Position numbers and translations under genes: made by a program. The notes beneath the pieces were generated by a model. The model saw only the letters and a list, made by a program, of their open reading frames with translations, was not told the origin of the DNA and did not search any database. Positions 36,183 through 46,436 of a stretch of DNA of 64,000 nt are shown here, in pieces. This stretch comes from JBCCDY01 sp039030555 (GTDB taxonomy: Bacteria > Bacteroidota > Bacteroidia > Cytophagales > Cyclobacteriaceae): NCBI GenBank assembly GCA_039030555.1, contig JBCCDY010000018.1, forward strand, positions 21,767 to 85,766, in the 5' to 3' direction. Every line of letters starts with the position of its first letter. Positions within the stretch are counted from its first letter, which is position 1.

Positions 36183-36755
36183 CTACTTTTCTTTTTTATT
36201 TCTAAACTCTGTAGTAAAATGCTCCATTCGCTTAGGTTGAGAGAACTTTTCAGCATTGTATTCCCTTGACTTACCTTTTGGGATAGAGAGACTTTCCCAT
36301 TGCTCTCTCCTAATCATTTTCCCAACATAAACCATTTGCCCTATGTGGAAACTATAATGCGCTAGTTGACGGTTCAAGGCTTCGGTAATCGTATGCCCCA
36401 TATTTCTGATGTACACTGTAGTATCGAAATTGTCTTCATTTATGGAATCCAGAGCATGAAACAAACATTCCCAGCCCTCGTTCCATTTATCCATTAACTG
36501 TTCACGTGTTTTTATTTCGTTCTCAAACTCTTGATCTCTTTTCCTCCATTCTTTCTCACCATCAGAAGTCAGAAAATCAGTCCATCTCGACATCATATTA
36601 CCCCACAAATGATTAACGATCACCGCAATCGAATTACTTTCGGAATCGTACGACCATATAATATCTTCATCTCCTATTTGAGATAAGGTTCGCTCTCCTA
36701 AGGTCTTGTAGTATTCAAACTGTTTTCTAATACTGGAAAGGTAGTTTTCAATCAT
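36183..36755 (-). CDS. DUF1572/DinB-fold protein
   Basis: 190 residues: a four-helix bundle with potential metal-binding His at VNHLWGNMMSRW (helix 2) and LAHYSFHIGQMVYVGKMI (helix 4), the arrangement of the DUF1572 branch of the DinB superfamily. The enzymatic role is unknown; some relatives are thiol-dependent transferases. It leads a two-gene operon with the ClbS-like gene. Confidence 0.83.
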   Translation of the reverse strand: MIENYLSSIRKQFEYYKTLGERTLSQIGDEDIIWSYDSESNSIAVIVNHLWGNMMSRWTDFLTSDGEKEWRKRDQEFENEIKTREQLMDKWNEGWECLFHALDSINEDNFDTTVYIRNMGHTITEALNRQLAHYSFHIGQMVYVGKMIRREQWESLSIPKGKSREYNAEKFSQPKRMEHFTTEFRNKKEK

Positions 36756-36933
36756 AATGAATTATGTTTCTTCTCCAATTAAAGACGAATTTACATTTCT
36801 ATTGGTTTGAGACTTTATGAATTTCTTAAACAGTAGATATCACTCCACTAACTGTTTTATTCATAAAAGAGGATTAATTGTTAAATTAATATAATAAGCT
36901 GCATAATTAATTCACAAACCAAGCCTCACCATC

Positions 36934-37431
36934 ATGAGAATCAACCTAATAATCCTGATCGTATTTGTTACAATTTATGGTTGTACAAATTCGAATCCTG
37001 GTAAGGAAGTGAAAACTGCATCAATATCTAAGGAGAAGATAAATTCTGAAGAAGATAATATTAGATTGGGCATATTTTCTCTCAGTCTCGATGTTAAAGA
37101 TCTTAAAAAATCAAAAGCATTTTATGAGAGCTTAGGGTTTAAAGTATCAGGTGGAAGCATGGAACAGAATTACCTGGTCATGAAAAATGGAAATACTTTA
37201 ATCGGATTGTTTCACGGTATGTTTGAGGGAAAGATTCTGACGTTCAACCCAGGGTGGGACGAAAATGCCAGTGAGATAGAAGATTTTGATGATGTTAGAG
37301 TCATTCAGAAACATCTAAAATCCAAAGGAATCAAACTGGATCTTGAAGCCGACCAGAGTACCTCAGGACCTGCGAGCATAATGCTTAAAGATCCTGATGG
37401 AAATGTGATCTTAATTGATCAGCACAGATGA
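36934..37431 (+). CDS. VOC/glyoxalase-fold lipoprotein
   Basis: 165 residues: a lipobox at Cys17 (TIYGC), a ~30-residue linker, then a single VOC module (LGIFSLSLDVKDLKKSKAFYESLGFKVSGG ... GPASIMLKDPDGNVILIDQH). A VOC domain behind a lipoprotein signal is less common than the cytoplasmic form. The His/Glu metal ligands are only partly present, so it may bind rather than convert its ligand. It converges on tamL with a 14-base gap. Confidence 0.83.
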   Translation: MRINLIILIVFVTIYGCTNSNPGKEVKTASISKEKINSEEDNIRLGIFSLSLDVKDLKKSKAFYESLGFKVSGGSMEQNYLVMKNGNTLIGLFHGMFEGKILTFNPGWDENASEIEDFDDVRVIQKHLKSKGIKLDLEADQSTSGPASIMLKDPDGNVILIDQHR

Positions 37432-37445
37432 AAATTATGCTTTCT

Positions 37446-39743
37446 TTAAAAAGGATATCCTATAGCGATATTCAGAATAAGATTTTCATCACGCCAATCA
37501 CTATCCCAGATCGCAAAGTCCTGAATAACGAAGGAATTTCCATCCCGATCAGGAACTTTAACCGGAAAGGCCAGATCCAAACGTATTACAAAAAAATCAA
37601 GATCGACCCTGGCCCCGAAACCAGTACCAATCGCTATATCATCTAAGAATTCCGTAACATCAAATCTTCCTTCAGGCCGTTCTGCTTCTGATCTAATGGA
37701 CCAGATGTTTCCGGCATCCAGAAAAACAGCACCTTTTAAAGAACCAACAATATCAAAACGATACTCTACGTTCGCTTCGAGCTTAAGGTCAGCGAACTGA
37801 TCTATAAAACCTGTCGTATCATTCAGAACAAATGAACCAGGGCCGATGGACCTGGCTGGGAATGCCCTGATGCTACTTGAACCTCCAATGGAAAACTGCT
37901 TCGTATAGGGCAAAACCGATGAATTTCCATAAGCATATCCTATACCTCCTGTTAGACGGATAGCTATTCTATGCTTTCGGCTTAGCCTAAAGTAATTTCT
38001 GATGTCTCCATCAAACTTGACGAATTGTGAATAGGGTTGCCCAAATACTTCATTAGGTTCATCGTTTTCGCTTGGTGATAACGCATCCTGGATTAGGTCA
38101 ACAGTATTACCTGAAACATCTAAATTCAAATTCAGGTAAAAGTCATGAAACCTGGTCTTATCTTCAGAAACCTGCGTATTGTAAAAAAAGGAGTAAGTAC
38201 TTCCAATAATAAATTGCTCCACAAAACTGGAAGCCAAGGTGAGGTTATTATCCAGCACTTCATCGAATTCTCTGGAAGTATTACTAAGGTCAATAAAGGC
38301 TATTGCAACCGGATTGAATTCATGGCGGGTACGTTCCGAACTTCTCCATTGGTACCCAAATTCGAACTCTAGTGAATTGAACTGGAAGAATTCCACACGA
38401 TTGAATAGCTCAAAATCAAGGCTGAAATTCGTCCTCGTCAGATATCGTGATGATTTCCTGTTGATCTTAAAAGGAAGAAGTAACCTGGGAATAGAAATGG
38501 AATTATTAAGGCCGATGTTATAAGCATTTACAGGATTGGAATTCCTGCCGCCAACCTGTACTTCATAACCGGAACTTAGGTCAATCTCAAGTCGCTCACC
38601 TCCTCCGAACGTATTTCTGTTTTGAAAGATAAGAGAGAGGTTCGGCCCAACAAAACTATTGGATTTGGAAACTATATTAAACTCCGCCCTCAAGGACTTC
38701 TTTTTGTAGGGACTGAGTAAAATTCGTGTATCTAACTGGTTATCAAGCTTTTCTTCATAATTAATATTGATATATCTATAGAGATCTAGCTGGCTCAAAC
38801 GATTGTAAGTAGTCAACTCATCTTCTTTAGTGTAAGTCTGACCTTCCTTAAAAGGAATATAAGAAGCCAGGATTTCAGGCTTTAATCCACCTTCTTCCTG
38901 AATGATATTCTTTCCGTCGATTTTGACCGTATCGCCCTGATTGATGGAGGTATCACCATTATAAGTAAACTCTGTAAAAACATTTACCTCGCTTAAAGAA
39001 TATATCGATTTTGACTTTTCGGGAGCATCCTTTTTCACCTTTAAAAACAGGTCTAACTGATGGTTTCCTATGGTACTGTCTGCTTTAAACAGAAGGTTAT
39101 CAGCACTAAAGTAAAAATAGCCCTGGTCTTTCAGTATCTTCTCAATCCGGCTACGCTCTTTCCTTAGCTGATCGAGATTGTAACGATCACCTACTTCCAG
39201 AATGCTTTCAGGCTTCGTTAGGGCGATAGATTCCTTTATGTTATTCTCTTCTGTAGGGAAATTTATGGTACTGTATTCATAAGGAGCGCCTGTGTCAATG
39301 GTAAATTTCAGGGCTTTCTTGTGTTTCTTCTGATTGCTTGAAAATGAAGTACTGGCATTAAAGAACCCTTCATTATACATAACCGTATTAAGTGTCTCTT
39401 TAATTTTTTCAGGTTTAACATCCGAATAAAAAACTGGTTCTTTTGCAAGCTTTCTTCTTATCCAACTTTTCAGGCCTTTCTCTTTTTTGGGGTTTCTGGA
39501 GATGTAGTAAAACCAAACCCCGAGCCTCGTTCCCAAAAAAACTGAGTTTGGTTCGGGGCTTAGATAATCCTGAAGTTCATAATCCAGCTTCTTTTTCCCT
39601 GATGTTCCTTCCGGAGCCTCTAATTTAACTTGCGCTCCATCGTAGAAGTATTGGTTTTCCTGCAAAACCTTAACACCACTACAAGAGCCTAACAAAAAGA
39701 GGAAGGGAATGAGTTTTATATATGAAAAAAAGTGTCTAGTCAT
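37446..39743 (-). CDS. tamL: TamL, BamA-like outer-membrane lipoprotein
   Basis: 765 residues from MTRHFFSYIK with a lipobox at Cys21 (FLLGSC); an upstream ATG (39782) adds 13 residues that break the signal peptide. It has POTRA-type repeats (~30-330) and a C-terminal 16-strand Omp85 barrel (~400-765) with the lid-lock motif SIGGSSSIRAFPARSIGPGSF and a final aromatic residue. In Bacteroidota TamL is the lipoprotein form of TamA and works with TamB in outer-membrane assembly and lipid transport. Its ATG overlaps the tamB stop (ATGACTAG), so the genes are co-translated. Confidence 0.92.
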   Translation of the reverse strand: MTRHFFSYIKLIPFLFLLGSCSGVKVLQENQYFYDGAQVKLEAPEGTSGKKKLDYELQDYLSPEPNSVFLGTRLGVWFYYISRNPKKEKGLKSWIRRKLAKEPVFYSDVKPEKIKETLNTVMYNEGFFNASTSFSSNQKKHKKALKFTIDTGAPYEYSTINFPTEENNIKESIALTKPESILEVGDRYNLDQLRKERSRIEKILKDQGYFYFSADNLLFKADSTIGNHQLDLFLKVKKDAPEKSKSIYSLSEVNVFTEFTYNGDTSINQGDTVKIDGKNIIQEEGGLKPEILASYIPFKEGQTYTKEDELTTYNRLSQLDLYRYININYEEKLDNQLDTRILLSPYKKKSLRAEFNIVSKSNSFVGPNLSLIFQNRNTFGGGERLEIDLSSGYEVQVGGRNSNPVNAYNIGLNNSISIPRLLLPFKINRKSSRYLTRTNFSLDFELFNRVEFFQFNSLEFEFGYQWRSSERTRHEFNPVAIAFIDLSNTSREFDEVLDNNLTLASSFVEQFIIGSTYSFFYNTQVSEDKTRFHDFYLNLNLDVSGNTVDLIQDALSPSENDEPNEVFGQPYSQFVKFDGDIRNYFRLSRKHRIAIRLTGGIGYAYGNSSVLPYTKQFSIGGSSSIRAFPARSIGPGSFVLNDTTGFIDQFADLKLEANVEYRFDIVGSLKGAVFLDAGNIWSIRSEAERPEGRFDVTEFLDDIAIGTGFGARVDLDFFVIRLDLAFPVKVPDRDGNSFVIQDFAIWDSDWRDENLILNIAIGYPF

Positions 39744-42700
39744 TACTACCTCCAGATTCGGATGGACTGTCAGCAGATTCAAACAGTTCCTTTAAGGCGT
39801 TAAAATCTTTAACAAAGATGATTCCTGCCCCGGTTTTAGTAACTTCTCCCTGAATGAAATTATCAAATTCATTCTCTCTAAAACCTACTAGCCTATATCG
39901 CCCGTCTTCGGTAAGTTTGTATTCAATACGAACATCTCCACTAAATTCCTGAGACTCATTAGACTGGTTTTCAAGGTCAAGATTACTGGATACTTTCACT
40001 ACGACCCGTTCATTAAAAAGCTCTTTAGAAACACCTAATTCCAGCTGGGTCCTTCCCTGTCGATCAGCCCCTGTCTGGTAGGAATCCACATCAAGAGATA
40101 GCTCTACACCTTTAACTTTGCTAGTGAGCTTATTCAGTTGGCTGGTCAAAATCTGGCTAACTGAATTTCTGGCAGCAGTTTCTCCTGCATTTCCTCCACC
40201 CGTTCCTGTAACGGAGTTACTACTTTTGAAAGATTTGAAGACCAACAGATAAAAGACCTGGGTATTCAATTCCGATTCATCGTTTTCCAGCGAACTTAAA
40301 AAACCATTGATCCGTCCGGAGACATTATTAGCTTCATTGGCATTGATCTTAAAACCAATCTCCGGTTGTGCCAATTCTCCATTGATATTTAAGAAAACAT
40401 CATACAATAGATTTTCATCGCTATTGGGTGCAAAAGCCCGAACCGTATAAATAGCTGTTATAGCCAACCTCGCCTCCAGGGGGTCGCCAGACCAGGAAAT
40501 ATAACTTCCGGGTTGGATCTTAAACTCCCGTTTCGCTAAAGAGTAAAAGTTAAGTTTGTATTCTCCATCATTCACTTCATAGCGTCCATTGAGTGTAATA
40601 TCTCCACTAGGATTAATATTGAGGTTTAAGTTGGCCTCTCCCTTAACGGTTAGTCTGTCACCGGTCTTGGAGTCTACAATAACATTAAAAGTACTTCCAG
40701 GCTCGGTGTCGATTTTAGCAGATAAATCTATGCCCTCTATGTCGGAAATTAAGGTATCTCCTAGTTGAATATCTTCCTCATCAAAAAACGAATCTTCTAA
40801 TTTATCCTGATCAAAGAATTGCACCACGTTTTCACGGTTCTGAACCTCAATTTGACTTTGGGGAATTACATAGGTAAAATCACTTGCTTCAAGCACATGG
40901 ACATTCATTTTAACCGTTGGACGAGCGAGTTTACCACGAACACTTGCATCCGTATTCATTACTAATTTACCGTAATAAAGATCGTTTTCTTTACTCGTAG
41001 AGTTAATGAATGTAAAATTATTGGCGGTTATATCCAGGTTAAACAAAACGTCTGAATAATCAGTAGTGGAAACATCTCCATTCAATACTACTTTGTTGCT
41101 TTTTTGATCTTCTATCGTGAATTTATCGAACAGCACAGATTTATTATTCAGCTTAAAAGATTGATCGTTGATGGTGATCCCATTGTTAATTTGATTGATC
41201 AACAGTGATGCCTTATTAAAATGTATTGAACCATTGAAGACAGGTTCATTTAGCGTACCGGTAATCTTTATTCCTCCGTCTATTTTACCCATCGGATCAC
41301 TTGCAAAATCAGCCAGAAATGGTTCTATAGACCCTAATGAGATCTGGTTGATATCAATTTCACCATTAATTTTTTTGTTTTCCGTATTCGAATACCTCAG
41401 TCCTGCGGTAATATTATTCTCATCGCTGCTAATCTCCAGGTTGGCACTGTAATTCACTTTATCTTCCGAGTTTCCTTCGATCCTGATGTTACCTATCGTA
41501 TCTTCTGAAAAACTAAAATTCTCAATATCAATCGATCCATCAAACCCCAAAATGTCTGCACTGAAAATATCCAAATCAACATTGAGCAGACCTCCCAGCA
41601 ACGACCCCGTGCCATCACTTAAGGTTCCAAGGGAAGATAATAGAAACCTATTGATATCCAGTTGAAGGAGGCTGTCCCCATTGGACACTGCCGACTGAAG
41701 TTGAACGCTTTGATTGCTTTTATTGATTTTTAAAGCTTCCACCCATATTCCGTCATCGAGAAACGTAATTTTGTTTCGCTTTTTTACATTCCAGCGTTCC
41801 CCGTTCAGTCTGAAATCATCGGGGTCTAAGGAAAACTGATAGTTTTCTCCGGGTCTTGAAAAAGTACCGCCTAAAGTATACCTAGTTTGCTCCTCTTGGT
41901 CTCCTATGGTAAGCTTGGTAAATATTTCCTGATCCTTTAACTGCGTGGTGAACAACAACTCCCTGATGGCGAGAGTATCGTAAAAAATATTCGCTACGCT
42001 TAAAGACGCATTTAAATCATCCTTATCTGAATTAATGGAAAACGAGAGAGAGTCGACTCCGATACTTTGAATATCTGCTTCATAAATTTCCGCTCTTGCA
42101 TTCAACTGGTGACTTCCGGAGTTAAAATTTCCTTCTATAATTCCCGGTTTCAAATTTGACACAATAGGTAAAAAGATGCTTGTTAACAGCTCCGGGTCTT
42201 TCAATTCCAGACGAAAGCTTAACGATTGATCTTCAATATTCCGGATCGTTGAATCAGCATTTTGCTTTAGATAATTCTGGAAATGGGCCTCAAGTGCGAG
42301 AGGTAATTCCAATAGGGAGTAATCGCCTTTTGCCTGAAAATCGATGATTTCTGAACTTAGACTTATCTGGTCTTGAGACTCAGAACTTATGGCTGCAAGC
42401 GTAAAGTCGTCAACATTATGCAGCTCTTCACCTTTCCTGATATTCAAGGCTTTGAAATCAAGATTTACATCCAGATCATCTATGGAATTAAACATAGCAT
42501 TTCCGGTAATATCAACCCTGAGTTTAATGATCTCGCTGGTATAATTCAGTTGTCTCAGGTCTACCGTGTTCATAGAGAGCCCGAACTGATATCCGGGTTT
42601 TTCATCACTCAAGTCTGTCAGAGCATTCAATGAAATGTTGAAGTTTGGATCTTCCGAACGAAAATCAGCTTTTACTACTCCATTAGACGAATTCGACTTA

Positions 42701-44673
42701 AGCTCCAAGTTTTTATAAGTATATCCTGAAAAATCAATGCTATCGAGCATCAATCCGAGAGAACCTTTTAGCTGTTCAGCACTTTTTCCCTGTGCATCTA
42801 TGTTCAGACTTCCTGAAATATCGTTCAGTTGCGAATTACCGAGTAGCTTACCCAGATGAAAATCAGAGAATTCAATAGTGCCTTTGTACTTCGGTATATC
42901 ACCAAAAAGTTTTTCTGCTTTCAGGTTTAGGCTAATTAGTCCAAGGGACTGCCGGATTTTTAATTTCGTTTCAAGCTTATTCCTATTTCCTGCAATGCCT
43001 CCATTGATCCTTACCGTTCCAGGCCAGTTTAAGCCGGTGCTATCACCTATAAACTGGTTAATATCGTCCTTCGTCGTGGTGATATCTATGGACTGCAGTT
43101 GAAGCCCAAGTTGCTCAACCTCCGGTAATCCAAAAATCCGTCCTTGTGTTTTTATGACGGTTGAATCGAATGTGCTCAGGTGTAACTTGTCAACCTTCAG
43201 ACTATCAAATTTTCCAGAACCTTTTAATTGTAAGTTCATAGTTGAACCCAGGTACGGGTTCTGGGCAACTAAAGAATCTAATAATGGAGCAAAGTATGAA
43301 GCATCGGATATTTGAACTTCTGAAGATCGTATATCAATGTCGTATTCGGTTAGCTCCAGACTATCCGCAAAAGTGGTGATCTTGGGATAGGAGACTTTTA
43401 AATTGCCTTCTATAAAGCTGTTTTCAATTCTGGTTTTCAGATTTTCAGCGTAAGAACGAGTTAGACCGTAGTACACTTTGGAAGAAAACTCGTGCACCTG
43501 AAAGTCATTACCAGATGACGCAGAAAGTTCTTTAATTGTGCCCCAGGCTTCTTCATTTTCATACCTCACTTCGTCCCCTTTCAAACTTTCGACCCTAATA
43601 TCCATATGAAACGGATCAAAGCCAATAACAGAATCCTCACCTTCCTTGATCATCCTGAACCGCACATTGGATAGATCGGCCTGTTTAGCCCCTGCTATCA
43701 GAGCGTTTTCCTCAGAAGAACTGGATTGTTCTTTATTTCCCTCGTAAGAAGTAATTTCATCTGATTCTAAGAGCTCCAGTTCAACTTCAGCATCTTCCAG
43801 TTTAAGTTTGGAAGCCACATAAATATGATCTTCGATATCCAGCGAATCAGAATAGACATCTAAAAATCCAATCTTTACCAAAACATCAATCTGTGTCGGG
43901 TCAAAATACCTGAAATCAATATCACCTAATCTCAAATTTTTTGCCGTTAAGTCAAGTATTTTGGTGCTTTCCTGATCACTTTTGGCTTCCGACCCTTCAC
44001 TTTCAACCGCTTCGCCTGAAGGCAACTGCTTCACAAACCCTCTTAGACCTTGAAGGCTCAATCGGTCTATATGTAACACATTTTCGTTGAGGTCGAATTC
44101 ATCCATACTGAGACTTAACTCACGAAAAGAAGACTGTAGGTCAATTCCACTGGAGCCATCTTTAAATACTACAGAAGTATTTTTTAGAACCAGATCTTCA
44201 AGGCCTATTTCAAACGGTTTGCCCCGCTTTTGCTCTTTAGGAGAAGGGTCTTCGGTTGGAAAGGCGTTTACCATAAATTGGAAGTTGAACACAGAATCAC
44301 CTTCAAGTGTATGGATATTGGCTGTTAGATCGCTAAGGGAAAGCTGTTCGATATTAATTTTATTCTGGCTGAGTTGCCACAGATCGGTATTGACCGAAAG
44401 CTTATCGAAATAAACCAAGGTATCTTCTGCCTGATCTTCCACATATAAACCTTCCAGAACGAGGTCTACGGGAAAATCAATATAAATGCCTTTAATAGAG
44501 GCCTCGGTATCCACTTTTGAGGAGAACCAGCTCAAAGCTTGTTTCACGATATAACTCTGAACGGATGGCAAGCGGATCACCAGTATAATGCAAATCAGTA
44601 AAGCCAAAAGTGAGGCTGTAATCGAGCCCAAGACTTTAAGTATTTTAAAAATAATACGTTTGCTGAAGGTCAT
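39736..44673 (-). CDS. tamB: TamB, translocation/assembly module protein
   Basis: 1645 residues: one N-terminal membrane helix (ASLLALLICIILVI), then a very long series of beta-strand repeats of the AsmA/TamB type forming a periplasm-spanning groove, ending with the conserved DUF490 C-terminal domain (about the last 350 residues, including GRYEVNDGEYKLNFYSLAKREFKI and LVFKSFKSSNSV). It bridges the inner membrane to TamL in the outer membrane. Known roles are in outer-membrane protein assembly and phospholipid transport. It is first in the tamB-tamL operon. Confidence 0.94.
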   Translation of the reverse strand: MTFSKRIIFKILKVLGSITASLLALLICIILVIRLPSVQSYIVKQALSWFSSKVDTEASIKGIYIDFPVDLVLEGLYVEDQAEDTLVYFDKLSVNTDLWQLSQNKINIEQLSLSDLTANIHTLEGDSVFNFQFMVNAFPTEDPSPKEQKRGKPFEIGLEDLVLKNTSVVFKDGSSGIDLQSSFRELSLSMDEFDLNENVLHIDRLSLQGLRGFVKQLPSGEAVESEGSEAKSDQESTKILDLTAKNLRLGDIDFRYFDPTQIDVLVKIGFLDVYSDSLDIEDHIYVASKLKLEDAEVELELLESDEITSYEGNKEQSSSSEENALIAGAKQADLSNVRFRMIKEGEDSVIGFDPFHMDIRVESLKGDEVRYENEEAWGTIKELSASSGNDFQVHEFSSKVYYGLTRSYAENLKTRIENSFIEGNLKVSYPKITTFADSLELTEYDIDIRSSEVQISDASYFAPLLDSLVAQNPYLGSTMNLQLKGSGKFDSLKVDKLHLSTFDSTVIKTQGRIFGLPEVEQLGLQLQSIDITTTKDDINQFIGDSTGLNWPGTVRINGGIAGNRNKLETKLKIRQSLGLISLNLKAEKLFGDIPKYKGTIEFSDFHLGKLLGNSQLNDISGSLNIDAQGKSAEQLKGSLGLMLDSIDFSGYTYKNLELKSNSSNGVVKADFRSEDPNFNISLNALTDLSDEKPGYQFGLSMNTVDLRQLNYTSEIIKLRVDITGNAMFNSIDDLDVNLDFKALNIRKGEELHNVDDFTLAAISSESQDQISLSSEIIDFQAKGDYSLLELPLALEAHFQNYLKQNADSTIRNIEDQSLSFRLELKDPELLTSIFLPIVSNLKPGIIEGNFNSGSHQLNARAEIYEADIQSIGVDSLSFSINSDKDDLNASLSVANIFYDTLAIRELLFTTQLKDQEIFTKLTIGDQEEQTRYTLGGTFSRPGENYQFSLDPDDFRLNGERWNVKKRNKITFLDDGIWVEALKINKSNQSVQLQSAVSNGDSLLQLDINRFLLSSLGTLSDGTGSLLGGLLNVDLDIFSADILGFDGSIDIENFSFSEDTIGNIRIEGNSEDKVNYSANLEISSDENNITAGLRYSNTENKKINGEIDINQISLGSIEPFLADFASDPMGKIDGGIKITGTLNEPVFNGSIHFNKASLLINQINNGITINDQSFKLNNKSVLFDKFTIEDQKSNKVVLNGDVSTTDYSDVLFNLDITANNFTFINSTSKENDLYYGKLVMNTDASVRGKLARPTVKMNVHVLEASDFTYVIPQSQIEVQNRENVVQFFDQDKLEDSFFDEEDIQLGDTLISDIEGIDLSAKIDTEPGSTFNVIVDSKTGDRLTVKGEANLNLNINPSGDITLNGRYEVNDGEYKLNFYSLAKREFKIQPGSYISWSGDPLEARLAITAIYTVRAFAPNSDENLLYDVFLNINGELAQPEIGFKINANEANNVSGRINGFLSSLENDESELNTQVFYLLVFKSFKSSNSVTGTGGGNAGETAARNSVSQILTSQLNKLTSKVKGVELSLDVDSYQTGADRQGRTQLELGVSKELFNERVVVKVSSNLDLENQSNESQEFSGDVRIEYKLTEDGRYRLVGFRENEFDNFIQGEVTKTGAGIIFVKDFNALKELFESADSPSESGGSND

Positions 44674-45040
44674 TAAAAAAGTAAAACTGTACGCGAGGCT
44701 GAGCGACTCATCAAAACTATTGAAAACTTTAACACTTTATGGTAAATGAGATACCCGTTCTTCAAACAAAGGTTTTGACTAAGAGCTGAATTGGCTTTAT
44801 CTACGAGTATGAGGTCAATCGGCCGGGTAACAGGATAAGGTCGGCTTATACAGGAGTTCCCGGCATAAGGCCGGGAAACAAATAACAAGTTTTGATCCGA
44901 TAGCTAGGATGAAAAATTCCGGAATAGCTTTCCCCGTACTTGATACGGAGACGCCCTGAATTGGCATTAGGTTTTTTTGACGTATTTATATATCGAACTC
45001 ACGTTTATAATAATTAAACCCATTTCGTTAAGTTGGTTCT
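44674..45040. other. 367-base intergenic stretch with two GC-rich hairpins
   Basis: No credible gene. It holds the inverted repeat TTCCCGGC/GCCGGGAA (44857-44877, 5-base loop) and a CCGTA/TACGG hairpin near 44934-44948. Both are GC-richer than the surroundings and look like small dispersed repeats rather than terminators (no T-run directly after). The tamB promoter should lie at the left end and the DinB-gene promoter at the right end; no strong consensus was found for either. Confidence 0.5.
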
Positions 45041-45565
45041 ATGGATAAACAAGAAATTGCCATCCAGCTTAGAAACCAATGCGATCTATTAATCGATTGG
45101 TATAGGAAAGACTCCATACGGAGATCGGATAAGGTTAATGGAGAGTTGTGGACGGCAGGGCAGCATCTCTACCATTTATTGAAAATTACCAAGCCTTTGG
45201 CAGTAGGCATGGGCATGCCTAATATTCTCCTAAAACTAAAATTCGGATCAATCAGAAGGCCTACTGTTTCCTACGAAGCGCTTAAGCAAAAGTATCAGGA
45301 TTCCTTAACTAAAGGAGCCAAAGCATCAGGGCCTTATATTCCACGAGACGTTAAAGAGGGTGAGATTGAGACTTTGTTAAACAGGTTTGAAAAAGCCGGA
45401 TCAGATTTAATAAAGGTGCTTAATCAGTGGAGTGAGAAAAAACTGGACAAGCAAAAAGTACTACATCCGATCCTGGAAGGGCTTTCGCTCCGGGAAATGC
45501 TTTACTTTACCATCTTTCACATTGAACATCACAGGAAAATTTTAGAATCGAGATATGAACAATAG
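45041..45565 (+). CDS. DinB-superfamily protein
   Basis: 174 residues forming a four-helix DinB bundle. Putative metal ligands are in GQHLYHLLK (helix 2) and FTIFHIEHHRKIL (helix 4). Some relatives (BstA, YfiT) are metal-dependent hydrolases or bacillithiol transferases; the substrate here is unknown. The cyclase gene starts inside its last codons (11-base overlap), so they share an operon. Confidence 0.83.
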   Translation: MDKQEIAIQLRNQCDLLIDWYRKDSIRRSDKVNGELWTAGQHLYHLLKITKPLAVGMGMPNILLKLKFGSIRRPTVSYEALKQKYQDSLTKGAKASGPYIPRDVKEGEIETLLNRFEKAGSDLIKVLNQWSEKKLDKQKVLHPILEGLSLREMLYFTIFHIEHHRKILESRYEQ

Positions 45566-46361
45566 CATTTTACCTTACTTCTTTCTGGTGGTTTTTCTTT
45601 CGCCGGCCTGTAATCAGAATGAGCCTGTGGTGAAAAATGTATTTCCTGAAAACTGGATCGACCTTTCCTACGCATATGATTCAAGTACAATTTATTGGCC
45701 TACGGCAGAAGGCTTCAAGCTAGACACTGCTTTTGAAGGACATACCAAAGGTGGATATTATTATTCGGCCTTTAATTTTTCTTCCGCTGAGCATGGAGGT
45801 ACACACCTGGATGCACCAATACATTTTGCTGAAGGAATGAAAACCTCCGACGAAATCGATCTTGAACAGCTTGTCGGTGAGGCAGTAGTCGTGGATGTTT
45901 CAGAAAACGCTTTGAAGAATAAAGATTACCTGATTTCTGCTGAAGATTTTCAGGATTGGGAAGAGAAATACGATGAACTTCCTGAAAACATCATCATACT
46001 TATCCGAACAGGCTACGGCCAGTTTTGGCCAGACGCAGAACAATACATGGGAACTGCAGAACGAGGGCCGGATGCAGTTGCCAAACTTCATTTTCCTGGT
46101 ATTTCACCCGAAGCCGCCCAATGGCTCGTTGACAACAGAAAGATAAAGGCCATTGGTATTGATACACCTAGTATTGATTTCGGGCAATCGAAAGATTTTA
46201 AAGCGCATAGAATATTGTTTAAAGAGAATATTCCTGCTTTTGAAAATGTAGCCAACCTGGATAAACTGCCCTTAAGCGGTATTTATGTAGTTGCATTGCC
46301 CATGAAAATAAAAGGGGGGAGCGGAGGGCCTCTCAGGGTCATTGCGAGCATACTTAACTAA
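45555..46361 (+). CDS. Cyclase-family (kynurenine-formamidase-like) lipoprotein
   Basis: 268 residues with a lipobox at Cys19 (FLSPAC). The family metal-binding motif is intact: AEHGGTHLDAPIHF (HxGTHxDxPxH, residues ~79-92), with downstream VDVS, ILIRTGYG and IGIDTPSIDFG typical of the cyclase/KynB superfamily. It probably hydrolyses an amide or lactone outside the cytoplasm. Export as a lipoprotein is unusual for KynB itself and argues for another substrate. Confidence 0.87.
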   Translation: MNNSILPYFFLVVFLSPACNQNEPVVKNVFPENWIDLSYAYDSSTIYWPTAEGFKLDTAFEGHTKGGYYYSAFNFSSAEHGGTHLDAPIHFAEGMKTSDEIDLEQLVGEAVVVDVSENALKNKDYLISAEDFQDWEEKYDELPENIIILIRTGYGQFWPDAEQYMGTAERGPDAVAKLHFPGISPEAAQWLVDNRKIKAIGIDTPSIDFGQSKDFKAHRILFKENIPAFENVANLDKLPLSGIYVVALPMKIKGGSGGPLRVIASILN

Positions 46362-46436
46362 ACGACTTAAGCTTAGTTAAAACAAATCATATCCAACACG
46401 GCTTATTATTTAGTTATTATTGTGGTTTGTTGTAAA

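Noticed and set aside
44673..44888. Minus-strand frame of 71 codons just upstream of tamB
   Set aside because: Composition is not protein-like, it covers GC-rich hairpin repeats, and its end coincides with the tamB start by chance.
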